From Symbiodinium natans (taxonomy: Eukaryota > Sar > Dinophyceae > Suessiales > Symbiodiniaceae): 64,000 bases of DNA. The position numbers and the translations under genes were made by a program. This document shows positions 21,576 to 29,415 of this stretch, piece after piece. Location of the stretch: NCBI GenBank assembly GCA_905221605.1, contig CAJNDS010000868.1, positions 310,001 to 374,000 of the forward strand, in the 5' to 3' direction. Under the pieces are notes generated by a model, which was given only the letters and a program-made list of their open reading frames with translations, was not told the origin of the DNA and searched no databases. The stretch's first letter is position 1. Each line of letters begins with the position of its first letter.

Positions 21576-23810
21576 TCAGGTGATTCTCCAAATGCAGGCC
21601 CCCAGGCCCCATTGGTGCCCAACCTTCTGAAAAAACGAATGGCGGCCAAAAGACAAGGCGTCAGTCGAGTTTCTGGAGCTCTGGACCTGGAGGAAGCCAA
21701 AGTTCTGGCGCATGTCATCCCACAGCGCCTGGCCTCCGTTGCCAAGATGGTGGCCAAGATCCTCCAGGCCAGCACTGGTCTCACTTAGCATCTCGCTACT
21801 GACCGGGCCGTCCTCACCTGCGAGGTCGGAGAAGAACTGACCCATTTGCTGGCCTGCCTCCTCAGCCCCAGACAAGTCCACCTTCAGCTCCACGTTGGCA
21901 CAAACGCCGACAAGGAGCATCCCACAAGCTTCGGCACTGAGCTTCAGCTCGCCGTCGCCGTAGACGCCGCCGATGCTGCCACCTCCGCCAGCACCTGCGC
22001 CTGCCATCACGGAGCCACCAACCTTGCCACTGACGTCTTCTGTGCCCACCTGTGCATCTGATGTGGCCTTAGCATAAGCACCAGCAAAGGCTTTGGCCTT
22101 TGCTTTGCATCCCTTCTTGCTGGTGCAGCCAGCTTCCGCCTCGGCCTTGGCAATATACCCGGCCTCGACCGCAGCGGTGTAGTCGGCCGTGACGCCGTTC
22201 CCCAGATCCTGCTTAACTCGGCTGGATGCGCCGACCTTTGCACCGGCGGCGGCCGAGAGAGTTATCTGACATCCTTGCACCTGGGTGCTGCAGCCAACTG
22301 AAGCACCCGCATCCACGAAGACTTCCGCTTCCGTTCGCACGGTGATGGAGACTCCGTCCTGGTCGTAGACCTGATGCTCGTAGGCCACCGTCACGGCTGC
22401 ACCAACCTCGGCGCAAAGGCCTTCCTCGCAGGCCCCGAGCTGGTACTGGTAGCTGCCCTCCAAGCTCAGAGCGCCCCGGCCATCCGCTGTCATAAGCTCA
22501 CCCCAGCGGGCAGTGTCCTCTTGAGTGTGGCCAATCACTGCGCCACGTTTCTTGTTTCTGGCCCTGTCCTGCAAATCGTTCTTTGCCATGTCGTCCAAAT
22601 CAGTTTGCAGGCGGTCAATGTCGCTTTGAGACGGTGGATTGGAATAGGTCCGAGGGGAGTGGCTCCTGTGCGGGTAGTTGGGATCGTCACGGGCAGCCCT
22701 TCTCTGATCCTCCGGTGTTGTCGGCGTAGTCTCTGGCCATCTGCTCCGCTCATCATCATACATCTTCTCCATGAGTGCCCGGTACTTTGCCGAGTTTTGC
22801 TTGGCCTGGTTGTCCGCAACTCTCTTATAGATCCCGACCATGCGACGGCTGTGGTCGACCTGCCGCTTCAGCTCCTGAGCTCGGGATTCCAGCCGTAAGC
22901 GATCGGCCCTGAGCGCGTCGGCTGCCTGCTGATGAGCCAGGTACGCAGGTGAGTTGGGGTCCATACCCGCTTCAGCCATCTTTCCTCTGTGAAGGTCCTC
23001 GTACAATTGCAACTGATTGGCACCCATTGTGTAGCCAACCATCATGCGCTGCCTGTTCTGGATCCACTTCTCCTCGTCTGCTATCCTGCGATATTCGAAA
23101 AGCAGGCGCTTGTTGTTGCGCACAACCTGGCGATGATACTCCTGCATCTTAGCGAGGTATGGGTCGTAGCGAGCGTAGTACGGAGTGTCTGAGCTCATCT
23201 TCTTCCTGATGCCCCAAGAGCTCATAGGTGGAACCCTGCACTTGCGACCGATGCATTGCAGGCCGTTCGTGCACTCCTGTGCTCCCCAGCACTCGCCGCC
23301 CTCACCTTGCTGCACCGGATTGATGTACTCCCGGACACCCGGGCTGCTTGCAAACACTTCGGCAAGGACGGCCTGGGACAGCACCCAGTCAGGGCAGTCG
23401 CGGCAGTAACCCCACTGGTCTGCCGCATTCCGATCAAGGGCGGTGACCCCAGCCCGTAAGCAGTACAGGTGCTGAAAGTCCCTGCGCTCTATCAGCTGTT
23501 CCGGTGCGCACTGTCCTAGCGGATGAACGCTGGAACAAAAGGCGGGCCACGTCTTGGCATTCGATGGCATGCGAGACCAGTTCTGCCACTGGTCCAAACG
23601 AGGAGTTGGCTGAGATCCATCCTCTGCAGTGGCAAATGCACATTTTGGAGTAACTTCTGCAGCAGGGCAGGGTCGGCAGTAGCCCCAATCCATATCTCCC
23701 ACGCCTTTGGTCCTTGGTTTTACCCTCTGAGCCCTCAAGTTGTATGAGAAAGGCCCGGTGCAAAAGCAGCAATCGGGACTGATTCTGAACGCAGCGAATA
23801 CGAAATTCAC
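21576..23810 (-). CDS. Cysteine-motif / coiled-coil / Ala-Gly-repeat protein, unknown family
   Basis: The longest open frame by far (744 codons) and the best-supported gene. It opens with GTG and the first in-frame ATG is codon 40, so the true 5' end is probably in an upstream exon or was lost; a telomere-type array starts six bases away. Residues 42-49 and 133-140 carry a repeated W-G-Y-C-R-x-C-P motif. A compact cysteine cluster (171-191) resembles small disulfide domains. Residues about 215-350 are charged and heptad-like (probable coiled coil), followed by a Pro/Ser/Thr linker (355-398). Residues 448-650 are Ala/Gly/Val-rich with alternating polarity and four spaced cysteine pairs (461/466, 507/514, 562/568, 629/637), suggesting repeated disulfide-capped beta hairpins. 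No catalytic motif is seen. An extracellular or surface role is inferred from the disulfide pattern. I recognise no family. Confidence 0.75.
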   Translation of the reverse strand: MNFVFAAFRISPDCCFCTGPFSYNLRAQRVKPRTKGVGDMDWGYCRPCPAAEVTPKCAFATAEDGSQPTPRLDQWQNWSRMPSNAKTWPAFCSSVHPLGQCAPEQLIERRDFQHLYCLRAGVTALDRNAADQWGYCRDCPDWVLSQAVLAEVFASSPGVREYINPVQQGEGGECWGAQECTNGLQCIGRKCRVPPMSSWGIRKKMSSDTPYYARYDPYLAKMQEYHRQVVRNNKRLLFEYRRIADEEKWIQNRQRMMVGYTMGANQLQLYEDLHRGKMAEAGMDPNSPAYLAHQQAADALRADRLRLESRAQELKRQVDHSRRMVGIYKRVADNQAKQNSAKYRALMEKMYDDERSRWPETTPTTPEDQRRAARDDPNYPHRSHSPRTYSNPPSQSDIDRLQTDLDDMAKNDLQDRARNKKRGAVIGHTQEDTARWGELMTADGRGALSLEGSYQYQLGACEEGLCAEVGAAVTVAYEHQVYDQDGVSITVRTEAEVFVDAGASVGCSTQVQGCQITLSAAAGAKVGASSRVKQDLGNGVTADYTAAVEAGYIAKAEAEAGCTSKKGCKAKAKAFAGAYAKATSDAQVGTEDVSGKVGGSVMAGAGAGGGGSIGGVYGDGELKLSAEACGMLLVGVCANVELKVDLSGAEEAGQQMGQFFSDLAGEDGPVSSEMLSETSAGLEDLGHHLGNGGQALWDDMRQNFGFLQVQSSRNSTDALSFGRHSFFQKVGHQWGLGACIWRIT

Positions 23811-23815
23811 CGTCG

Positions 23816-23935
23816 CCCTAAACCCTAAACTTTAAACTTTAAACCCCAAACCCTAAACTCTAAACCCTAAACCCTAAACCCTAAACCACAGACCCTAAAC
23901 CCTAAACCCTAACCCTAAACCATAAACTCAATGTA
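23816..23935 (-). repeat. Degenerate telomere-type array abutting the 744-codon frame
   Basis: About 15 CCCTAAA-like units with many variants (actttaaa, ccataaact, accacagac). It starts a few bases from the first codon of the open frame at 21576-23810 and may mark a breakpoint or lie in an intron or upstream region. Confidence 0.9.
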
Positions 23936-24046
23936 CCAATGGTATAACTTGGCAAGGTGCGCAAACCCTAAACCCTAGACCCTAAACCCTAAACCCTAAA
24001 CCATAAACTCAATGTACCAATGGCATAACTGGGCAAGGTGCGCAAT
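23921..24046 (+). repeat. Tandem pair (about 79 bp) that includes telomere-type units
   Basis: The unit 'cataaactcaatgtaccaat' plus 'ggcaaggtgcgcaa' occurs twice (about 23921 and 24001), with CCCTAAA repeats between the copies. A telomere-type tract and unique flank were duplicated together. Confidence 0.9.
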
Positions 24047-24784
24047 ACCTTTTCGAAGGCAGTAGGGCTGGTTGGAGCCAAGGGGTTGGTGGCATTTGCC
24101 AAAAGGGAGTCCGTCGTCCTCTGAGCACTGCTCCTTGGTTTAGGGTTTAGGGTTTAGGGCAAATCAATGACTCATAAGGAATAGCAAACACAGCACCCCG
24201 ACCTTCCTGGAGGACTCTACGTCGCTTTTCAACATGTTGGACGTGACATGGGGGCATATGTGGAGTCCTGCAAATTGCGGGTTTATCAAGGGCGCCGAAC
24301 ACTGACGAACTCTGATCTCAATCCACCAAACATCAGTACACATATGTCAGTACCGCGGGGGGGAACAAAGAGCAATCGCAACCGAAGCACTGGCCAATGG
24401 AACGTCGAGTTCGGTAGAGCTGAGAACATGGAGGCCCACTCGTCTGTGCGGACTGCAGGTTGGGTGCCGTCGGCTAGCGTGTCATACGCGCACATTGCAA
24501 CCTCCGCTCAGCTTTGAACATGACAAACTTCACTCTTCACCACCCGCACCGTGACGATAATAGAAAATCACATGCAAAGACCTCCTCGGCCGGCGTCCAG
24601 AGGTTCCCTCCTGCTTGGGGGGCCTCTTCCCCGCCCTCTATAATCTCTAATCCTGGCCCCCCGTGTGAGGCCATTGTTGCCGGTCCTTTCACTTGGCGTG
24701 TGGTTCGGGTTCTGCTTTGGGAGATCTCTGCGTGGCTGAACTGGGCTCTGCCGGGCCGAGGAAGCCGACGCGAAGCGTTTACAT
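24047..24784. other. Spacer between the two main minus-strand genes
   Basis: A short G-strand patch (24138-24160) occurs. Otherwise there are only short frames without motifs. The 3' part of the cysteine-repeat gene (after its stop at 24785-24787) would lie here, but I see no defined terminator or polyadenylation signal. Confidence 0.45.
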
Positions 24785-25011
24785 TCAACGCCCAGTCTCG
24801 AAAGGCTGGACCACATAGACCGCGCCGGTTCCCGAGTCGTGGACCACTTTGTGCGAAGAGGATATTTTGTCACAACCCCAATCGGGCACTGCTGGACCCA
24901 GTTCATAGTCACACTCGAATCCTGCCCGGTTCTCGTGCCAAAGAGAAGCATCACAAAAATTCCGGCCACACTGCAGGCAAGTTGTGACGTGGTGCAGCGT
25001 GCCAAGATTTC
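24785..25011 (-). CDS. Cysteine-repeat exon D (last repeat, contains a stop)
   Basis: The segment follows a 'caccaag|gaaatcttgg' acceptor. It encodes the repeat with C-L-Q-C-G-R-N-F-C, E-C-D-Y-E and W-G-C-D-K-I. The frame stops at TGA (24785-24787) after 'FETGR', giving about 75 codons. This may be the natural carboxyl terminus. It shows more substitutions than B1/B2 and is separated from exon C by the AT-rich insertion. Confidence 0.65.
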
Positions 25012-28000
25012 CTTGGTGCAGAGCTAGAACAATGCCAGTTTGAAGATTGGCGAGTCAGTCCTTTTCTACACTGCGTTGCCAACTTTTACAAAGCCGAAAA
25101 TGATGTTGATGAAAAATCTCAAAAAAAAACATGTTTATAAGTATCTGTGTAGAAAGGTTGAAGGCTACAAGGAACAAGACAGAGAAGCTAAAAGAAAACT
25201 TGATTACAAAACCTATATTGCTGCAGATTGGTTATTGGATAGGTTGAATGGGTGTTGTGAAAAATGCAGTGTAGATGTTTATGTTGAAACAATGACGGAA
25301 AAATAAGAACAAGTTTAACAGCACAAAGAAAAATAACGATCGAACACACACGATAAGCAATTTCATACTAGTAGCATACTGCAACAGGTGCAATTGCCAG
25401 ATGAGCGACAATGAAAAGTTTTTAAACTAGGTAGTTTCCAAAAAACTTATATATATATATATTATGGTATATATGCCAGTTGGTAAAGGTAGGGTTCAAC
25501 AAGAGCCCGCATTGGAACCTGAGCCGAAGAGTTATGAATTTGAAGAAAAAGTTTTCGATATGGTTTCAAGGTAACCCGTAAAATGGACTCAGTTTTAGAA
25601 AAGTTAGATGCAGTCAGTGAAAAACCTAAACGCAGAAAGCAACACTAACCTCGAGGCATCTTCCGCCAACGAAAGAAATGCATACCTGAAACAATGCAAG
25701 ATTATAAGGTCGTAAAAGAAGGCGACACATATGTTTAGAAATAATGCATAAACCACCGCGGCAGGTTGTTTTATGCATCACATCTGAAAATCATTTTCTA
25801 CAACCAACATTTTACAGTAAACTTTTCTGCAGCATTTGTGATAAATTTATGATAAACTTTTGTTGTAGAAAAAAATCGAAAAATATTTATGACTTTTTGC
25901 ACGGCTTGAAAAGTGAACTAAAATTACAAAACATAAAATGTTTCAAGTGAATTTTTTAATTTCATCATAATCCTTTATTGAAACTTAATATGTTTTCACT
26001 GAGAAAATGCTTGAGGTGCTAAAGTCAAAAATGAGGACAAAATGATTGAACATTGGAAAATGAAGGGTGGACCCTTGCACCTCCACTCCTCCACCCCCCC
26101 TGCAGGGTAGGGGAGAGGTGGGGCGGAGGGGGTGGAGTGGGAGGGGTGACGACCAAAACCGCACCTTGATTCTGGCTGGCACCTTTCGAACTGCCTCTTA
26201 TTGGCGAACCCCAAGAATCCAAATTTGCCGATGCAATATCAATATGAATATCAATATTTTGTTTATTGATTTCGTTCGAGCACAAGAGCTCAAGGTGGGT
26301 TTTGGCGTTGACGTCGTATTTGTTGCTTCAAAAAACCTAGTAGCAGCTTTGTGCAGAGCTCTGGTTTCCGTTAAAGATTGCCGAGCATCGAAGACACGAT
26401 ACAAGGACTTCTTTTGTCGCCTTGTTGTGGACCACTCTGGGAGAAGTTGGCAGCTTGTTACAGCCGAAGCCAGCCAGGGTCGCGCCGGTCTCATAGTCGC
26501 ATTGGAGACCTATTCGATCCTCCTGATAGCGGCTTTCGTCGCAAAAACTCATTGAGCACTGCTGGCATTGGCTGATTGCATGGAGGACCCCCAGATTTCC
26601 TCAGTCTATGTCGAAGCTAACACATTGCAGGCAAGCAGCAACAGATGCAAGCTGTGTCCATGTGTCTCAAACAAATGCCACGTCTCGGGCGCAAGCATCC
26701 TCTGCAACGTAGATTTTTCCGGTCCCTGCGTCGCGAACCACTTTCGGCGAGGCAGGAAGCTTGTCGCACCCCCACTGTGAGAGACTGGAGCCGATTTCAT
26801 AGTCACACTCGATTCCGCTGCGGTTCTCCACCAAGTTCGAATTAATGCTGCTGCCACAGAAATTCCTGCCGCACTGCGAGCAAGGTTCGACGTGGTGCAG
26901 GACGCCAAGGTTCCCTTAGACGCATGCAAGCTGGAGAAACCGACAGAAGATGTGGCCCAAAGGAGCCTCGTGACATATCTGGGGCCCTGATAAGCCTGAT
27001 AAGTATCCTGAACTAGTAGAGCCGTGCCTGGGGATCTTCTGTGGGGCTTGAGTGCAATGCCGGGTGTCGAGCGCACGCAACGTAGTACCAGTACATATTG
27101 TACACCCATGACTTGATCACTCTTGGATTGCTGGGAAGTTTGTCGCAGCCCCACTGCGAGACGCCAAGGGCCGCTTCATAATCCCAAACGCACCACCATA
27201 GGGTTCGTGCACATCTATCTGGTCCGGATCACACAGATGTCCTCCACACTCGTTGCACCCGGCTGAGAGCCGATGTATGAACCCAAGTTTTCCTCGGAGT
27301 TGGAGTTGCAGAGATATGGTTCAGTTTCAGACGAAAAAGAAAAGGAAACCATGGAAACTCCCCGAAGAAAGTTGCCAAGAATCCAATTGAGGGAGGCGCC
27401 GGGGCAGGGGCCGGGGGCGCAGGGGCCGGGGGCGCAGGGGAAGGGGGCGGGGAAGGCGCTGCGGAAGTCGTAGTTGGGGGGGGAGGGGGCACCGGGGAAG
27501 GGGCCGGGGAAGGAGCGCTGATCTCTGCAACGTAGACTGTTCCGGTCCCTGCGTCGTGAACCACTTTCGGCGAGGCAGGAAGCTTGTCGCACCCCCACTG
27601 TGAGAGACTGGAGCCGATTTCATAGTCACACTCGATTCCTCTGCGGTTCTCCACCCAGTCCTTGCTGTCACAGAAATTCCTGCCGCACTGCAAGCAAGAT
27701 TCAACGTGGTGCAAGACGCCAAGGTTTCCTTAGATGCATGCCAGCTGGAGAAACCGACAGAAGATGTGGCCCAAAAGAGCCTCGTGACATATCTGGGGCC
27801 CTGATAAGCCTGATAAGTATCCAGAACTAGTAGAGCTGTGCCAGGGGATCTTCTGTGGGGCTTGAGTGCAATGCCGGGTGTCGAAGGCACACGACGTAGT
27901 AATAGTACATATTGTACACAAATGACTTGATCACTCTTGGATTGCTGGGAAGTTTGTCGCAGCCCCACTGCGAGACGCCAAGGGCCGCTTCATAATCCCA

Positions 28001-28889
28001 AAGTGCACGGCCACTCTCATCGAGCTCATCGAAAGAGTCACACAGATGTCCGCCGCACTCGTTGCACCCAAATGAGAGCTGATGTCTGAACCCAAGTTTT
28101 CCTCGGAGTTGGAGTTGCAGAGATATGGTTCAGCTTCAGACCAAACAGAACAAGGAAAACACGGAAACCCAGCTGCCAAAGAAGGTACCGACCCAAAGAA
28201 AGTGCCCAGTGTTCGAGTTCTAAGGGCACTTCTAGGGTTGCTACACGGGAAGCAGCGGGAGCATAGAGGCTACAAAGGGCTGCGAGCGTGGGCTTAGCGG
28301 CGGGAGAGGACTCAAAATCCAAGACCATTTCGAATGCAACCGCATGCGCTTGACAACTTGTGTGAGATTCTACCCAAATAAGTCCCCTCTACATTGCAAA
28401 GCCTCTAAAAGCTTGCAGAGGCGTGTCAACAGCTGCATACCTCTGGGGCTGAACCCCAACACGGAGACTCGGAATCCTTCCCTGGTCCACGCGGCGCCTT
28501 GAACCAATTCCCACTAAAGACCCCCCTAAACCCTAAACCCTAAACCCTAAACCCTAAACCCTAAACCCTAAACCCTAAACCCTAAACCCTAAACCCTAAA
28601 CCCTAAACCCTAAACCCTAAACCCTAAACCCTAAACCCTAACCCCGTGTTGGTAGGAAGGCCCAGGATCCAGCTGTCGCAGCAGACTCAGCCAGGGCGGT
28701 AGACGCGCCTGGGTGCCACTTGAGGTGCCCACAAAAGGTTCAGTACCCGTGCATGACTGAGAGCCCTCCCTGCATCCGTGACACTGATGTTGAGGGGACC
28801 ACGCTGAGCATTCACAGATTGCAAAGCCTGCTTTTCTGAGCGATGCTGGAGCACAGATACCTTGGGCCAAGCACAAACAAGCTAAAATC
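24785..28889 (-). CDS. Multi-exon gene model: tandemly repeated cysteine-rich exon
   Basis: Five exon-like segments on the minus strand encode one repeated domain. Each begins after AG|G with the same phase and reads N/K-L-G-x(n)-C-x2-C-x4-C, then (C/W)-D-Y-E, then a G-C-(D/N)-K-(L/I) core. In order 5' to 3' they start at 28101 (A1), 27728 (B1), 27292 (A2), 26914 (B2), 26599 (C) and 25011 (D); A2 is frame-disrupted, leaving five readable. A cysteine-rich frame at 28631-28876 may be the amino-terminal part. Donor sites are not obvious as GT, so exon ends are uncertain. The four or five conserved cysteines suggest a small metal-binding or disulfide domain; I recognise no family. A secreted protein is possible but unproven. 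Alternatively some segments are decayed copies and only one to three are spliced together. Confidence 0.6.
25100..25306 (+). CDS. Short frame resembling the amino-terminal part of a viral HNH-type endonuclease
   Basis: A 69-codon ATG-initiated frame (open from 25040) that is lysine-rich. It has a pattern G-Y-K-x-Q-D-x3-(A)-x-R followed by a Y-I-x3-W-L segment and then C-C-x2-C. This order recalls small zinc-binding endonuclease-like proteins found in large DNA viruses and Polinton/adintovirus-like elements. That is recollection of a family pattern, not a search result. The downstream histidine/asparagine part expected of an HNH nuclease is absent, so this is at best a fragment. Confidence 0.35.
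   Translation: MMLMKNLKKKHVYKYLCRKVEGYKEQDREAKRKLDYKTYIAADWLLDRLNGCCEKCSVDVYVETMTEK
25744..25950 (+). CDS. Short AT-rich open frame, unrecognised
   Basis: A 68-codon frame in the AT-rich block, with cysteines early (C-S-I-C and C-C) and a basic carboxyl half. Codon use is A/T-biased, unlike neighbouring genes. It lies on the same strand as the endonuclease-like frame. No family is recognised; it could be part of the same inserted fragment. Confidence 0.3.
   Translation: MHKPPRQVVLCITSENHFLQPTFYSKLFCSICDKFMINFCCRKKSKNIYDFLHGLKSELKLQNIKCFK
25991..26336. other. Intron or spacer between AT-rich block and exon C
   Basis: G+C-rich purine sequence at 26085-26150 ('gggtggagtgggaggggtg') next to AT-rich remnants near 26240-26270. 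No gene seen. Confidence 0.4.
26337..26599 (-). CDS. Cysteine-repeat exon C
   Basis: Starts after 'gactgag|gaaatctggggg' with the family's N-L-G-V-L-H opening. It carries C-Q-Q-C-S-M-S-F-C, Q-C-D-Y-E and F-G-C-N-K-L-P. The open frame continues 30 codons past the domain before a stop. It is more diverged from B1/B2 than those are from each other, so it is an older duplicate. Confidence 0.6.
26667..26914 (-). CDS. Cysteine-repeat exon B2
   Basis: Starts after 'tctaag|ggaaccttgg'. Encodes H-H-V-E-P-C-S-Q-C-G-R-N-F-C, E-C-D-Y-E and W-G-C-D-K-L-P, then a stop at 26667-26669. It is nearly identical to B1 in the core but has a few extra residues after the third cysteine. It belongs to the 814-bp tandem duplication. 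Confidence 0.65.
27025..27292 (-). pseudogene. Cysteine-repeat exon A2, frame-disrupted
   Basis: Starts after the same 'ccgag|gaaaac' acceptor as A1. It encodes C-N-E-C-G-G-H-L-C-D, but the segment up to the W-D-Y-E core is 5 bp longer than in A1 (40 versus 35 bases). The second half, including W-G-C-D-K-L-P, is therefore in another frame. Either the exon is dead or it uses a different internal splice. Confidence 0.6.
27229..27728 (-). CDS. Cysteine-repeat exon B1 with proline-rich tail
   Basis: Starts after 'catctaag|gaaaccttgg'. Encodes N-L-G-V-L-H-H-V-E-S-C-L-Q-C-G-R-N-F-C, E-C-D-Y-E, W-G-C-D-K-L-P. It then runs without a stop into about 45 residues of Ala/Pro repeats (A-P-A-P-P type), a likely extended linker. 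The last 30 or so codons overlap exon A2 in a different frame, so the exon presumably ends earlier at a donor I cannot place. Confidence 0.65.
27827..28101 (-). CDS. Cysteine-repeat exon A1
   Basis: Starts after 'ccgag|gaaaac'. Encodes C-N-E-C-G-G-H-L-C-D and then W-D-Y-E (tryptophan replaces the cysteine found in B, C and D) and W-G-C-D-K-L-P. The frame ends at TAG (27827-27829) about 35 codons after the core, beyond an unusual run of tyrosines. It is the intact version of A2. Confidence 0.65.
28526..28642 (-). repeat. Interstitial telomere-type array (C-strand), about 17 units
   Basis: The longest perfect CCCTAAA run in the window together with the one at 63.2 kb. It lies directly after (on the minus strand, downstream of) the candidate amino-terminal exon at 28631-28876, so probably within the first intron of the cysteine-repeat gene. 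Confidence 0.97.
28631..28876 (-). CDS. Candidate amino-terminal cysteine-rich exon
   Basis: A frame of about 80 codons on the same strand and upstream of the five repeated exons. It has a short hydrophobic cysteine-containing start (I-L-A-C-L-C-L-A-Q, reading from about 28889) followed by spaced cysteines (C-E-C, C-H-G-C). A stop lies immediately upstream in frame, so the initiating ATG must be in another exon (for example near 28940) or the assignment is wrong. The hydrophobic start would suit a signal peptide, which is the only hint of secretion. Confidence 0.4.
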   Translation of the reverse strand: MCLAQGICAPASLRKAGFAICECSAWSPQHQCHGCREGSQSCTGTEPFVGTSSGTQARLPPWLSLLRQLDPGPSYQHGVRV

Positions 28890-28910
28890 TAAGAACTGCA
28901 GCCAAGAGGA

Positions 28911-29180
28911 ATGACAGCCAAGCGGCATCATCACAGCCATCTTCCTTTGGGAGACATGAAAAGCAAGAGATCCAACATCTTCCGAAACACATGTTGGAGA
29001 TGTGGGGCGGCCAATGATAAGATCTGCTGTACGACAAAAAAACTAAGGACCCAGGGACATCCCCCTACCACTGTCTTGGTAGCTGGTTTAACCTCTTTTC
29101 TCATCGTTTCTGCACTCATTGTGGCGAATGTTCTAGTACATATGAAAGCACTTCAATCACTAGGTGGTACTGATGCTTAA
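28911..29180 (+). CDS. Small putative membrane protein
   Basis: An 89-codon ATG frame with a basic/histidine-rich start. A C-x2-C plus C-C group lies near residues 29-41 and a clear hydrophobic helix near the end (about residues 54-77, T-T-V-L-V-A-G-L start). Single-pass, carboxyl-terminally anchored topology would fit. There is no homologue I recognise and no neighbouring exon on this strand, so it could be chance. Confidence 0.3.
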   Translation: MTAKRHHHSHLPLGDMKSKRSNIFRNTCWRCGAANDKICCTTKKLRTQGHPPTTVLVAGLTSFLIVSALIVANVLVHMKALQSLGGTDA

Positions 29181-29312
29181 TGCATTCCAAGCGCTTCTGG
29201 CGTGCCAGCAGCTGGCAACTCAGCCGAACCTTGATTGCATTGTTGATGTGCAGCAGGCAACGCGACCTGGCTTTCTGGAGAGCACAACCAAGAAAACTCG
29301 AGGATTGCACCC

Positions 29313-29342
29313 CAAACCCTAAACCCTAAACCCTAAACCCCT
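29313..29342 (-). repeat. Short telomere-type array (C-strand)
   Basis: About four CCCTAAA units. Confidence 0.9.
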
Positions 29343-29415
29343 TTAAGGCTAAACCCGAAGCCCACTTGAGCCATGGTTTTTATTCGATGGTGTTTTTAAT
29401 GGAAATTTATTTCCT

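Larger units (their letters stand above)
25030..25990 (+). mobile_element. AT-rich, virus-like fragment between repeats C and D
   Basis: A block of about 950 bp whose composition changes abruptly to roughly two-thirds A+T (sampled lines run 28-38% G+C), unlike everything around it. It lies between exons C (ends 26337) and D (starts 25011) of the minus-strand gene. Its short open frames all read on the opposite (plus) strand: 25100-25306, about 25486-25584, about 25584-25646 and 25744-25950. They are lysine/asparagine-rich as in many large DNA viruses and related mobile elements. No terminal repeats or target duplication could be identified. Alternatives are organelle DNA, an unrelated mobile element or an assembly chimera. 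Confidence 0.6.
26700..28115 (-). repeat. Tandem duplication (offset 814 bp) carrying exon pairs A+B
   Basis: About 26700-27305 and 27524-28115 are near-identical copies: 'ctggagaaac' at 26931 and 27745, 'tcttggattg' at 27121 and 27935. Each contains one A-type and one B-type cysteine exon plus the spacer between them. The proline-rich coding stretch at 27390-27520 lies at the junction. Confidence 0.92.
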
